From Bacteroidota bacterium (lineage in GTDB: Bacteria; Bacteroidota; Bacteroidia; Chitinophagales; Saprospiraceae), in contig JAKOVW010000005.1 of NCBI GenBank assembly GCA_029781865.1, forward strand, positions 42,059 through 106,058: 64,000 nt of DNA, in the 5' to 3' direction. The translations under genes were made by a program, and so were the position numbers. The notes beneath the pieces were generated by a model. The model was not told the DNA's origin and searched no databases. It saw nothing but the letters and a program-made list of their open reading frames with translations. Shown here piece after piece: positions 8,557 to 17,229 of the stretch; position 1 is the stretch's first letter, and every line of letters begins with the position of its first letter.

Positions 8557-9390
8557 ATGCATATATTAATTCCGATTGATTTTTCTACTGCTTCCAGGCA
8601 AGCCTTGAGATATGCCGCATATATTGGTGAACACACAGATGCACAATTAATTTTACTGCATATTTTTGATATTCCAGTGATGACAGCTGACGCTTATGTT
8701 TTTGTATTGCCCCAGGAAGAAATTGACAAAATAAAAGAGAATCATATCATACATCTCCACCAATTCGTTGAAAGTGATGCCCAACTGTCCTCTAAAAGCT
8801 TACATATAAAATACGAATGCATTTGCGGCAATGCATCCAGTCAAATCCTGGAATACGCCAAGGAAGAAAATATTGATACCATAATAATGGGTATTCAAGG
8901 AAAATGTGTCCAACCCAGCTATTTTATGGGCAGCACATTCATTCACATTATGAACCATTCTTCCATACCTGTGATTGGGCTACATAGCTCGACCCGATTT
9001 TCTGAATTAAATCACATATTGTTTACTTACGATCTGAAGAACTTTGATAAAAAAACCGTATTAAAACCGATTATTCAATTCGCAAATTATTTTAAAGCAC
9101 ATATATCTATACTGAATGTAAGCGAAGAGATTTCCGACTTCCCCATGCTATCAGAAAAACTCACAGAAAGTGATCTGGATCCAAGCATATTAAATTCTGA
9201 AATTTCATTTCATGTCATTCAAAACAAGGATGTAATTGAAGGGATAAAGGAATTTATTAAAACGCAGCCCGTTGATTTAATTTGCTTTATACCAAGAGAG
9301 CATGGTATGTTATCCCGAATTTTAAAAGAAAGCACCACACATAAAGCTGCTTTCCAGATTGATCTTCCATTAATGGCTATCCACAATTAA
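8557..9390 (+). CDS. Tandem-domain universal stress protein
   Basis: A 277-residue cytoplasmic protein with two UspA folds. The first (about 1-142) opens with I-L-I-P-I-D-F-S and ends with a complete ATP-binding signature G-x2-G-x9-G-S-T (GIQGKCVQPSYFMGST). The second (about 145-277) lacks this motif and probably does not bind ATP. The FNR-like pair at 8444-8479 lies 78 bases upstream. Usp proteins of this kind often respond to oxygen limitation or starvation; the specific role is inferred. A small unknown gene follows after 10 bases. Confidence 0.9.
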   Translation: MHILIPIDFSTASRQALRYAAYIGEHTDAQLILLHIFDIPVMTADAYVFVLPQEEIDKIKENHIIHLHQFVESDAQLSSKSLHIKYECICGNASSQILEYAKEENIDTIIMGIQGKCVQPSYFMGSTFIHIMNHSSIPVIGLHSSTRFSELNHILFTYDLKNFDKKTVLKPIIQFANYFKAHISILNVSEEISDFPMLSEKLTESDLDPSILNSEISFHVIQNKDVIEGIKEFIKTQPVDLICFIPREHGMLSRILKESTTHKAAFQIDLPLMAIHN

Positions 9391-9400
9391 ATCCATTTTT

Positions 9401-9808
9401 ATGCAAATCAGCATTTCAGACTCCTTAACGATAAAAGAAATACAGGATAAATTTTCCAAAAAATATCCTTATTTAAAAATTGAATTCTTTAGTAAGTCTC
9501 ACCGGATACATGCGGGTACACGAAAGGAATTTATGATTTCACCTGAAACCAGTATAATGGACTGCAGGTCAAATCACAAGATCGGCAGCCTGGATATCTA
9601 TCCCAATACAACAGTTGCCGAACTGGAAAAACAATTCCAGGATATCTTTGGATTATACATTCAGGTATTTAGAAAATCCGGAGATGTCTGGATTGAAACA
9701 ACGGTAACAGATGACTGGACATTAGAGAAACAAAATACAGAAGCTGAATCCTTTTATAACGATACGCAAACCCGCAACAAATCGAACCGGAATCATTTAT
9801 TGCTATAG
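9401..9808 (+). CDS. Hypothetical protein linked to a Usp gene
   Basis: A 135-residue soluble protein, not assigned to a family. It is predicted alpha/beta with no signal peptide or membrane helix. The segment SLDIYPNTTVAELEKQFQ and an aromatic-rich core near IQVFRKSGDVW suggest a small compact domain. A charged low-complexity tail follows from about residue 110. It lies 10 bases after the Usp gene and is probably co-transcribed with it, suggesting a stress-related or ligand-binding partner role. It ends near a convergent Usp gene with a 180-base gap. Confidence 0.65.
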   Translation: MQISISDSLTIKEIQDKFSKKYPYLKIEFFSKSHRIHAGTRKEFMISPETSIMDCRSNHKIGSLDIYPNTTVAELEKQFQDIFGLYIQVFRKSGDVWIETTVTDDWTLEKQNTEAESFYNDTQTRNKSNRNHLLL

Positions 9809-9988
9809 CTAAACAAACATCTTTATTATTCAAAATACAGGCATTCCATAATTAAGAAGATTAGAAAAATCAAAATGTTACCCCCTAAGGCCTTGAATAT
9901 ATTTTAAGATCTCTCTATATCCTGTTCTCAATTCAATTCCAAAAAACCAAAATGTGGTTAGTTCTGCCAATCAAACAAAGGCAGTAAT

Positions 9989-10444
9989 TTATTTAACGAT
10001 TAATACCGGACAGTCTACATTTCTAAGTACAGCTTCTGCAACGCTCCCCAGTAAGAAACGCTTTATTCCTTTCCGGCCATGGGATCCCATCACAATTAAG
10101 TCCGCTTTAGTCTCCTGTTGCAACTCATTAATTGCGTCTCCGATGTCGTTGTTCTCCCTAAGAACAATCTCTACATCCAATCCAGGATAATTTAGCTTTA
10201 ACTGGCTCATTACTGCATCGAGATGCTGCTTCTCCTCTGCCCTCATCTTATCCAGCAGATCTACCGCCAATACATTATTGCTCAGAATGGGATTGCCACC
10301 TTCGAAAATAAACGGGTTAATCATTACATATAAAATCGTCAATTTGTCTCCGTCATTTTTAGCAAGCTGCGCAGCATAATCCAGGGCTTTTTTTGCAAAG
10401 TCTGAATTATCAAAGGGACAAATTACATGTTTGAATAATTTCAT
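9989..10444 (-). CDS. Single-domain universal stress protein
   Basis: A UspA-family protein of 151 residues from the ATG at 10444. A longer frame begins at 10474, but the family N-terminus (hydrophobic strand V-I-C-P-F-D after M-K-L-F-K-H) fits the internal start. The ATP-binding signature G-x2-G-x9-G-S near the C-terminus (GSHGRKGIKRFLLGS) is intact. It lies downstream of the CBS gene (118-base gap, same strand) and so probably shares its FNR-like promoter at 11023-11058. CBS plus Usp is a common pair in low-oxygen or dormancy regulons. Confidence 0.9.
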   Translation of the reverse strand: MKLFKHVICPFDNSDFAKKALDYAAQLAKNDGDKLTILYVMINPFIFEGGNPILSNNVLAVDLLDKMRAEEKQHLDAVMSQLKLNYPGLDVEIVLRENNDIGDAINELQQETKADLIVMGSHGRKGIKRFLLGSVAEAVLRNVDCPVLIVK

Positions 10445-10562
10445 AATAGAGCGATTTAGTGAATCAGAATTCAAAATTAATAAAACTTATGCAGAGTTAG
10501 CTATTCCTTCCGGAATTACCATCTTTTCATAATGCACCTTTCAAATAATTCGAATAAAGTTG

Positions 10563-10985
10563 TTAAGCTTTGGAAATATAACGCAATATGTCATAAGGAG
10601 TCAGCAGACCCAGCAACTCTGCGCCCTTAACAACTGGCAGACAATGAAAATAATTAGTTAAAAAAACGTCTATCGCCACCTCAATACGGTCGTCATGCTC
10701 TAATTTTCCGAGACGAGTCACCATAATTTGTTTAACCTTGGTAAAATTCAATTTCTGGTCATCCAGGATATCCACCCGTCCGGAATCGAGCATAGAATTG
10801 GAATAGGCCAAAAAATCAGATTTACTCACCAGACCGACCAAATCTCTGAAGTGAACTACGGGAATATGATGAAATGAATGCGTATCAAAGATTTTCTTTA
10901 CCACAGACAGGTCGTCTTCGGGCGTTACCGTAACCAATTCTCTGGTCATAATAGAAGATACAGGCTCTTTTAAATTCATGCTCAT
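10563..10985 (-). CDS. CBS-domain pair protein
   Basis: A 140-residue protein made of two CBS motifs (about residues 8-65 and 85-138), which bind adenine nucleotides. The first contains IMTRELVTVTPEDD and FHHIPVVH; the second contains IMVTRLGKL and FHCLPVV. There are two close starts, at 10985 and 10979; the second leaves 44 bases to the nearest FNR-like box, like the spacing at 13609 and 23243. It has no other domain, so it probably senses energy state for a partner. A Usp gene follows on the same strand. Confidence 0.88.
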   Translation of the reverse strand: MSMNLKEPVSSIMTRELVTVTPEDDLSVVKKIFDTHSFHHIPVVHFRDLVGLVSKSDFLAYSNSMLDSGRVDILDDQKLNFTKVKQIMVTRLGKLEHDDRIEVAIDVFLTNYFHCLPVVKGAELLGLLTPYDILRYISKA

Positions 10986-11022
10986 TTTTATACTAAAATA
11001 GATGAATGATGAAGCTTTAATT

Positions 11023-11058
11023 ATGATCTTTGTCAGGAAATTATGTGATATTCGTCAA
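11023..11058. promoter_or_regulatory. Paired FNR/CRP-like boxes, 22-base period
   Basis: ATGAT-N4-GTCAG (11023-11036) and GTGAT-N4-GTCAA (11045-11058) are separated by 8 bases. They lie between the divergent CBS gene and the sensor kinase. The distance to the CBS start (38 or 44 bases) resembles the 46-47 bases at the benzoyl-CoA and 13562 genes. The second box ends only 9 bases before the kinase ATG and could repress that gene. Confidence 0.7.
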
Positions 11059-11067
11059 TAATTCAGG

Positions 11068-12357
11068 ATGAACCAAGCCTTTCAGGAATTTTATAAGAAT
11101 AACAATTTTTTGCAGTCTGTTTTAGAGACAGCAATCGATGCAATCATCATTATAAATCAATCCGGAATTATCGTTATTTTAAATAAAAGTGCAGCCACTT
11201 TATTCGGCTATACACAGGAGGAGTTGATTGGAAGAAATATAAACATACTTACACCCGAGCCACACAGAAGCTCCCATGATCAATATATCGAAAATCATTT
11301 AAAAACAGGTGTCAATAAAATCATTGGCATTGGTCGTGAGGTCGAAGGCGTCCGTAAGGATGGTAAAAAATTTCCGGTGCGATTGGCCGTAAGTAAATTT
11401 GTAACGGATAATCAGATTTATTTTACGGGAGTCATTCATGATTTGACACTTCAAAAAGAAGTAGAAAATAAATTGTGGTATCTTAATAAAAACCTGGAGA
11501 ATCTGGTTGATTCAAGAACCGGTCAACTACAGGAAAGTATACAGCAATTAAGTGCGATCAATACGCATCTGGAAAATGAAATTACGTACCGCCTTTCTGT
11601 AGAAACCAAACTTAAATCCAAAGAACAAGAATTGCTGACTGCCCTTGAAAAAGAAAGGGATCTTAGTATTTTAAAGTCCCGATTTGTTTCTATCGCCTCT
11701 CATGAATTCAGAACACCACTTGCCAATATCCTAAGCTCGATAAACCTAATTGATAAATATGAAGATATTGAATCTGTAGAAAAACGAAAAAAACACATTC
11801 TAAAGATCAAAAACAATATCCATTATTTGAATGGGGTACTCAACGAATTTCTGGTTCTGACCAGGATAGAAGAATCGCGGTTTGAAATAAAAATGGAACG
11901 ATTCTCCTTATTCCATCTTCTACATGATATTCTTGAAGACTTTAATCAGATTAAGAAACCAGGTCAGAAACTAAGTTTCATTTGTAACGATCCGGAACAT
12001 TCGGAAATTTATTCTGATAAAACTTGTCTTCGACACATAATGAACAATTTAATTTCTAACGCAATTAAATTTTCTGACGAATATTCTATCATTACAGTTC
12101 AGTTAAATCAAGACGGTAGTAACTATATTCTTAAAATTATCGATACAGGAATTGGCATTCCGGAAGAAGAACAAAAGTTTATATTTGATATCTTTTACAG
12201 AGCTTCCAATGTTCTTAATATTGCGGGAACAGGTCTTGGCCTGAACATCGTTAAAAAATACCTGGATGCCATCCAGGGGAAAATACAATTTGAATCTAAA
12301 GAAGGAAAAGGAACACAAATCACCATCACATTACCCGGAAATGAATATAAAAAGTAA
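11068..12357 (+). CDS. PAS-domain sensor histidine kinase
   Basis: A 429-residue kinase without membrane segments, so it senses a cytoplasmic signal. A PAS domain (about 12-130) contains GREVEGVRKDGKKFPVRL. A coiled coil (about 135-205) leads to the HisKA domain with the phospho-acceptor His212 in SHEFRTPL. The ATPase domain shows the N-box NNLISNAIKF, the G1 box DTGIGIPEE and the G2 box GTGLGLNIVKKYL. The PAS resembles FixL-like sensors, but there is no direct evidence of heme binding. It overlaps the response regulator gene by 17 bases, so the two are translationally coupled. Confidence 0.92.
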   Translation: MNQAFQEFYKNNNFLQSVLETAIDAIIIINQSGIIVILNKSAATLFGYTQEELIGRNINILTPEPHRSSHDQYIENHLKTGVNKIIGIGREVEGVRKDGKKFPVRLAVSKFVTDNQIYFTGVIHDLTLQKEVENKLWYLNKNLENLVDSRTGQLQESIQQLSAINTHLENEITYRLSVETKLKSKEQELLTALEKERDLSILKSRFVSIASHEFRTPLANILSSINLIDKYEDIESVEKRKKHILKIKNNIHYLNGVLNEFLVLTRIEESRFEIKMERFSLFHLLHDILEDFNQIKKPGQKLSFICNDPEHSEIYSDKTCLRHIMNNLISNAIKFSDEYSIITVQLNQDGSNYILKIIDTGIGIPEEEQKFIFDIFYRASNVLNIAGTGLGLNIVKKYLDAIQGKIQFESKEGKGTQITITLPGNEYKK

Positions 12358-13387
12358 AATTCTCATCATTGAAGACAATCAGGAGATGCGGGAAAACATT
12401 TCCGAAATCCTTGAACTCGCTGGCTATAACGTACATTCTGCACCGGATGGCCTTGCTGGTATACAAGAAGCAAGGCAGTTCCGGCCGGATCTGATATTAT
12501 GCGATATTATGATGCCTAATCTGGACGGTTTCGGAGTGCTCAAAATTCTACAGCAAGACGAGGGATTAAAAACAATTCCGCTAATATTTCTTACGGCGAA
12601 AGCAGAACGCGAAGATTTCAGAAAGGGCATGAATCTGGGCGCAGAAGATTACCTTCTAAAACCTTTCGAAGACTCCGATCTACTGGAAGTGATTGATAAG
12701 AAATTAAAGAAATACCAGGACCTATCATTAAACCGCACATCAAGAATTCTGACCGGCCTGATTCAATTTACTGAATTTGAAAAACTTCAAAGCGTACAGG
12801 AATTAATTCAAAGTACATCACCTAGGGAAATTGTAAAAAAATCAAAAATCTGGCAACAGCAGGACAATATCAATCATATTTATTATCTCGAAAAAGGCAC
12901 CATTAAAGAAGTCATTGACACAGTCGGCGGGAAGGAATTTATTTTAGAATTCTACTCAGCCCAGGGATTTGCAGGACTTCGTTATCTGTTTCAATCTAAA
13001 TATCCCAGTTATGCCGAATTTCTGGAAACATCTATTGTCAGAATCATTCCTAAAAAATCTTTGGAAGAAATCATTTTAAAAGACAACCTGCTTACGTCTT
13101 TCCTTCATTATACAAATAGTATTACACAGGATTATATTCAAAGGTTATCCATTAATTCATTTGGCAACGTCCGGGAAAAAGTGGCTTTTCATTTGTGTCA
13201 CTTAAGCAGTAAATTAAATTTATCCACCATCCATTTAAGTCGCGAAGACCTGGCAGGTTATTGCGGCATAGCCAAAGAAACTTTAATCCGCACACTAACG
13301 GAATTCAAAGATGAAAAACTAATTAAACTAAATCAGGATGGGCTGGTGATTATGCAGCAACAGAAACTGATTTCTCTTTTTCTTTAG
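12341..13387 (+). CDS. Response regulator fused to CRP/FNR-type effector
   Basis: The start is the ATG at 12341, which gives the canonical receiver N-terminus (K-I-L-I-I-E-D-N), rather than an earlier frame opening inside the kinase. Receiver domain (about 1-120): acidic pair E11-D12, phospho-acceptor D55 in LCDIMMP, LTAK and the LLKPFE lysine. A cyclic-nucleotide-binding-like beta barrel follows (about 155-265), then a winged-helix HTH_Crp (about 280-348). The recognition helix keeps Glu313 and Arg317 (K-E-T-L-I-R), the residues that read TGA half-sites in CRP and FNR. No FNR-type N-terminal cysteine cluster is present. Total length is about 348. It probably binds the paired boxes in this window. 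Confidence 0.9.
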   Translation: MNIKSKILIIEDNQEMRENISEILELAGYNVHSAPDGLAGIQEARQFRPDLILCDIMMPNLDGFGVLKILQQDEGLKTIPLIFLTAKAEREDFRKGMNLGAEDYLLKPFEDSDLLEVIDKKLKKYQDLSLNRTSRILTGLIQFTEFEKLQSVQELIQSTSPREIVKKSKIWQQQDNINHIYYLEKGTIKEVIDTVGGKEFILEFYSAQGFAGLRYLFQSKYPSYAEFLETSIVRIIPKKSLEEIILKDNLLTSFLHYTNSITQDYIQRLSINSFGNVREKVAFHLCHLSSKLNLSTIHLSREDLAGYCGIAKETLIRTLTEFKDEKLIKLNQDGLVIMQQQKLISLFL

Positions 13388-13562
13388 TTGAAAAGGCTTC
13401 CTCCTTTTGATGGCGCTTAAACTTGATTCCAAACATAGCACTCAGTAGTATAGGCAAGGCAATCAAAGCAAAAATTCCATATCCCAATAGAAATGGAACA
13501 ATGACCACCACCATCATTAAATAAAATCTCCAAATCAGACCTTCAATTGATAAATTGTACAT
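13350..13562 (-). CDS. Small two-helix membrane protein
   Basis: A 70-residue protein with two hydrophobic segments (about 11-28 and 29-45) and a charged C-terminal tail. The 3' end overlaps the convergent response regulator gene by 38 bases. The composition (Trp and Arg before the first helix, Lys-rich end) is typical of a real inner-membrane protein. The FNR-like pair at 13609-13644 begins 47 bases upstream of the start, the same distance as for the benzoyl-CoA operon, which supports it as a regulated gene. No family was recognised. Confidence 0.65.
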   Translation of the reverse strand: MYNLSIEGLIWRFYLMMVVVIVPFLLGYGIFALIALPILLSAMFGIKFKRHQKEEAFSTKEKEKSVSVAA

Positions 13563-13608
13563 AATTAGTAATTTTTAACAAAAATCCGAATCAACTTATC
13601 TGATCAAA

Positions 13609-13644
13609 TTGACGATGATCAACTTTTACAATGATTTTCATCAG
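13609..13644 (-). promoter_or_regulatory. Paired FNR/CRP-like boxes, 22-base period
   Basis: TTGAC-N4-ATCAA (13609-13622), one mismatch from the classic FNR box, and ATGAT-N4-ATCAG (13631-13644) are separated by 8 bases. They precede the small membrane gene ending its coding start at 13562. A weak -7-like element on the minus strand at about 13580-13587 would place the first box near -41, the class II position; this is inference. Confidence 0.7.
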
Positions 13645-14259
13645 ATCTCTGGCGCTGGTTGAAAATGCCCTAACCAGAAATACAGGCTCTTTTGGCGCAA
13701 CGGAAATGGGGCCGGAATGACCCCAAGATCTATCCGGATAAAGGTCAACATAATCCTACTATGTGGCAGAAGTAACTCTTTGATTTTCAAGATTCAATAT
13801 GAAAATTCAAAGGATCTGTAGCCTATAGATCTTATTAACAAAGTTAAAAATACATAAAATGTTGTATTGCAACATTTTAATAGTATTTTTTTAGAATAAT
13901 GGTCAGGTGAATGCTGATTAAAAAACAGGAAAAACCCTGTAGGTCCTAAGGTATTAATTCAGAAGGGCTAATGGTAGCTTTGCCATAGGATTTTAACCTT
14001 TGATATTCCATATATCCCTTAAACTTACATCTCCCCCTTAAATCGATTCTAGTAGTATTTCTAAATTGAGGAACAGCGGAATTTAGCGACGCAAAAAAGA
14101 ATTTGTGCCAGTTTATTCCACTACCCCTTAAATCCTCATGCTATTACTAAATGTAGTTATTGAAATTAAAAAAAATAGTACCAAAAAATGGGAAGCAATA
14201 ATCAATTTCGGATAGCTTTTAGTCAAACTACTTTTTAATTAACAAACACAAACCGGTTT
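13645..14259. other. Gene-free region with a perfect hairpin
   Basis: No convincing ORF is seen; the longest ATG frames are about 30 codons. It contains a 9-base perfect stem with a 5-base loop at 13856-13878 and AT-rich promoter-like DNA before the HEPN-like gene at 14260. A non-coding RNA ending at the hairpin is possible. Confidence 0.4.
13856..13878 (+). terminator. Perfect stem-loop with nearby T-run
   Basis: AAAATGTTG, a 5-base loop and CAACATTTT form a perfect stem, and a run of seven T follows at 13886-13892. The form suits a weak rho-independent terminator on the plus strand. There is no plus-strand gene directly upstream (the response regulator ends at 13387), so it could end a small RNA or act as an operator. 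Confidence 0.35.
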
Positions 14260-14925
14260 ATGAACATGAAAATAATCGAACTGAAAGATTCGAAAATCCA
14301 ATCTGATCTAGGCATCAAACAGGCTGGATTGAATTTTACCAAAAATATGCGCTTCGAAAAATATTTTCAAAGCCATAAGGAGGAATTCGAAATTCTTGGG
14401 AAACTGATTGAAGAGAATCCGGACAACATGACTTACAGGAGACTTATGGTGATGTCTGTATTTTCTTCACTTGAGATGACCGCAAGTGGTGTAATTGAAT
14501 ATGTGAAACCATATATTATCCCACTATTGCTCAGCCGTCTAGCCGATAACGAAGAAAATTCAGATTCTTCGGAAAAACATGACCATGACATCGATTATTC
14601 AATTTTATTTACCTTCTGCGCAGCGGATGATACAAACTACAGGATAGATGATTCCGGTTTGATAAAAATAGAAAAATTAAAAACATCATTACGGGACAAA
14701 TTATTATTTTCCATACAACTCCTATTTAAAATCAGAAACCAGGAATTGAATCCTAAAATGATGGAAGGTTGGGTTGAATTTCTGAAAGCAATACGAATCA
14801 GAGATCGCATTACTCATCCTCAAAAGCTTTCTGATCTGGAAATCACTAAAGAGGATTATGACAGTGTTATGGAAACCAATCGCTGGTTTCATAAGTGCAT
14901 CCTCTTTGAAAACCTGGAAGAATAA
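14260..14925 (+). CDS. HEPN-like protein, orphan
   Basis: A 221-residue, mostly helical, soluble protein not assigned to a named family. The C-terminal half contains R181-D-R-I-T-H186-P, which is the R-x4-H signature of HEPN ribonucleases and related helical-bundle proteins. The first half includes a predicted amphipathic region around YVKPYIIPLLLSRL and an acidic stretch near residue 100-110. HEPN proteins often act as toxins or RNA processing factors in defence or stress systems. No nucleotidyltransferase antitoxin is adjacent; the only neighbour is a tiny 58-residue ORF at 15011. The function assignment is tentative. Confidence 0.5.
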   Translation: MNMKIIELKDSKIQSDLGIKQAGLNFTKNMRFEKYFQSHKEEFEILGKLIEENPDNMTYRRLMVMSVFSSLEMTASGVIEYVKPYIIPLLLSRLADNEENSDSSEKHDHDIDYSILFTFCAADDTNYRIDDSGLIKIEKLKTSLRDKLLFSIQLLFKIRNQELNPKMMEGWVEFLKAIRIRDRITHPQKLSDLEITKEDYDSVMETNRWFHKCILFENLEE

Positions 14926-15010
14926 TTATTCATTCCATATTTAAACTATTACACAAGCTATACTACACTTTTAAACCGATACTATTTTTCAATTACCCAA
15001 AAACAAAATT

Positions 15011-15187
15011 ATGATTGACTACATCACTAAGATCTCTAACGAACTTGAAAAAGTTGACAATTTAATGCTCCAGGCCGAAATGGATTACGAGTCGCGCAAG
15101 GATAAAGAGAAAATTTCTCAAAAGAAAAATGCGATTCATCTGATGCATTCACTCATACTACAGCGATTGGATATCAGCTTGCTGTAG
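15011..15187 (+). CDS. Possible 58-residue charged protein
   Basis: ATG at 15011 to TAG at 15185-15187. The product is hydrophilic and helical, with a heptad-like pattern in the first half (K-I-S-N-E-L-E-K-V-D-N-L-M-L) followed by a basic-acidic middle. It lies 85 bases after the HEPN-like gene on the same strand and could be a partner or antitoxin. Evidence is only the open frame, the composition and the position. Confidence 0.4.
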   Translation: MIDYITKISNELEKVDNLMLQAEMDYESRKDKEKISQKKNAIHLMHSLILQRLDISLL

Positions 15188-15547
15188 TATAGTCGAATGT
15201 ATTTTATAGAATATCCAAAAGTATTCATACCCGTATATTTATAAAAGTCTCGGAGTGACTACGTCCATATCCGTGATTCAGATTCTTACATTATATGGCT
15301 GTAGATCGAACCCGGACTAAATAGGTTTAGATCACCCGGGCAATGGATATTCAAATAGCTGATCTGGATTAGAACGACTGCAATTATAGAGAGTGAATAA
15401 CACCTCTTCTGTGATTGCGAATTCAGCTGAGTCGGGTGCACCAAAATTCTTAGTCCTCAATAAATAGGTTTATGGCATCATGAGGTCATTATACTAAGAC
15501 GTAACGAAACTATTATGAATCAGGCATCCAAAACGCCCCAAATATAT
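15188..15547. other. Intergenic region without recognised feature
   Basis: No ORF of note, no tRNA fold and no strong repeat were found. A TTCGA-like motif on the minus strand near 15307-15320 was checked as a tRNA T-arm and does not pair. Confidence 0.5.
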
Positions 15548-16012
15548 TTATTCAAAATACCGGGTATACAAAATAACCTGATTTTGAATAGTCGCCCACA
15601 ATTGAGCACCTTCTGCATGTTTAGATGTCTTTCTTAACTCCGAGACCTTTTGAATTAATGGTTCAAGCCATTGGTGAAGAGCTTCATGAGCGGAGCCTTG
15701 CATCCTGCAATCAGTGACCATATTATTCAGTGCTTCTTCCATCTCTTTTGCGACATTATTATATGCTTTAACCGATTTGTCCGGATCTGCATTAAACTTC
15801 TGAACCATAGTCAACAATATCCGCACATTCTTATTGGTATTGCTGTCTGCCTTCCATCTTACCCCATTTTTCAGGCTGGGCGTACCCATTGATTGATTCC
15901 GTTCAACGGATTTGTCCGTCGAAGAAGTGCCAGCATTTTGACCGGTGGCATGATCATTTTTACAGGCTAACACAAGCAGGAGTAGCCATAACCCCAACAT
16001 AATCTGTCTCAT
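15548..16012 (-). CDS. Small lipoprotein of unknown function
   Basis: A 154-residue protein with a lipoprotein signal peptide: hydrophobic core and lipobox LVLAC ending at Cys17. The mature part begins with a low-complexity polar linker, then a helical domain (about 60-154) with few aromatic residues. It is predicted to sit in the membrane facing the periplasm or exported to the outer membrane. It lies downstream of RIC on the same strand with a gap of 115 bases. No family was recognised. Confidence 0.7.
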   Translation of the reverse strand: MRQIMLGLWLLLLVLACKNDHATGQNAGTSSTDKSVERNQSMGTPSLKNGVRWKADSNTNKNVRILLTMVQKFNADPDKSVKAYNNVAKEMEEALNNMVTDCRMQGSAHEALHQWLEPLIQKVSELRKTSKHAEGAQLWATIQNQVILYTRYFE

Positions 16013-16127
16013 TTGTATTCTATATTAGAACCTGGAAACTTGCTTCAATGGTAATGATTTTCATTTTCCGTTCACAAAACTATTCCGATATTTCAATTTT
16101 ACATTGGATCTATATGGAAGTTCAAAT

Positions 16128-17087
16128 TCAGTTCGCGGATAAACGTTCAAGTTCCAGGGCCTTAGGAAACAAAATATTATTTTCAAGGTGGATGTGCAAA
16201 TGTAAATCTTCTTCAAACTCATCCAACATCTTATACAATAAACGATAACTGGCACATGCATCTTCCGGCAAGGAATAATTGTTTGAAAGCTCTCTCAAAG
16301 CGGCAAGATTACTTCCGACTAATTCGTGTTCCATTTCCATCATATTAATTGGATTCTGAATAGTGCCAAGTTGCATGGCATGCCAAGAGCTTCCATTACT
16401 TCCTGCTTTAACCAATTCTTTAATATATGGAAACAACACTTTTTCCTCTTTAATCATATGTGCCGTTAATTCATCATTTACCTCAAAAATCAATTGAGTT
16501 ATTTGAATGAGTTCAGGATGCTGACTACCATGCGCTTTCATCACCTTTTCAGAATATGCCAAAAGATCAGGCAACATTTTTCTAACATAACTATGGTGCG
16601 TATTTACAATGTAATCAGCCAAAAAGTCAATACTCCAATCACCAAAAGGGATTGGCCTGGAATAGGTCAATTGATCGGATTGTTGAAGCTCGTGTTCAAT
16701 TTTGGCAACATCCAATCCTTTTTCAGAACAGGCTTCTTTAACCGTCTTTTTACCCCCGCAGCAAAAATCCAATCCATATTTCTTGAATATTTGCGCCTTC
16801 CGGACATCTTTAGCGGCAATTTGACCTAAGGTTTCGTCTATATCATTTTTCATTCGTTTGGTAATGCGGACTTTCCACCACTCCGGTCCTTGCTCAAGAT
16901 ATTCCCATTTAAATACATTTCCACGCTCACCAAGAAGCTGATAATACAATGGTTTGGGGTCATGATCATTGAATATAGTTACATGGTCTCCTTCAACTAA
17001 AGCATCAAAGCGTTTAAAAATTTCAGGATGTTTTTCTCCGGGTTTAAGCAAGGTAACGTCGAGAATATTTTCTGTCATTGTTTGCAT
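16128..17087 (-). CDS. ric: Iron-sulfur cluster repair di-iron protein (RIC)
   Basis: A 319-residue cytoplasmic protein that repairs Fe-S clusters damaged by nitric oxide or oxidants. An N-terminal DUF2249-like domain (about 8-80) contains the HPEIFKRFDAL segment and the ending WWKVRITKR. A ScdA/RIC N-terminal domain (about 88-130) has the FKKYGLDFCCGGKKT motif with vicinal cysteines. The C-terminal hemerythrin-like domain (about 150-310) provides ligands including HHSYV, HMIKEE and the HLHIHLENNILFP end motif. A TTGAT-N4-ATAAA box lies at 17130-17143, so regulation by an FNR-type factor fits. The adjacent ATG at 17078 is an alternative start. Confidence 0.93.
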   Translation of the reverse strand: MQTMTENILDVTLLKPGEKHPEIFKRFDALVEGDHVTIFNDHDPKPLYYQLLGERGNVFKWEYLEQGPEWWKVRITKRMKNDIDETLGQIAAKDVRKAQIFKKYGLDFCCGGKKTVKEACSEKGLDVAKIEHELQQSDQLTYSRPIPFGDWSIDFLADYIVNTHHSYVRKMLPDLLAYSEKVMKAHGSQHPELIQITQLIFEVNDELTAHMIKEEKVLFPYIKELVKAGSNGSSWHAMQLGTIQNPINMMEMEHELVGSNLAALRELSNNYSLPEDACASYRLLYKMLDEFEEDLHLHIHLENNILFPKALELERLSAN

Positions 17088-17129
17088 AATTCAATATTGA
17101 TTTTAAAAGGTTTAAAACGAATACACAAT

Positions 17130-17143
17130 TTGATATGGATAAA
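17130..17143 (-). promoter_or_regulatory. Single FNR-like box upstream of RIC
   Basis: TTGAT-N4-ATAAA differs from the FNR consensus by one base and begins 43 bases before the RIC start at 17087. No second box is seen at the 22-base period here, unlike the other four promoters. Confidence 0.5.
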
Positions 17144-17229
17144 AGGTTCTATTCGCTTATATTCATTATGGATACAATCCGGACTTAAGATTGTTTAGTT
17201 CCTGTTTACGCTAACTCAATTCATTTAAC

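Noticed and set aside
15300..15325. TTCGA-like motif resembling a tRNA T-arm on the minus strand
   Set aside because: The flanking five bases do not pair and no acceptor stem or anticodon arm could be drawn.
17152..17165. Second FNR-like box at the 22-base period upstream of RIC
   Set aside because: Sequence at this position does not match TGAY-N4-RTCA; RIC has only one box.
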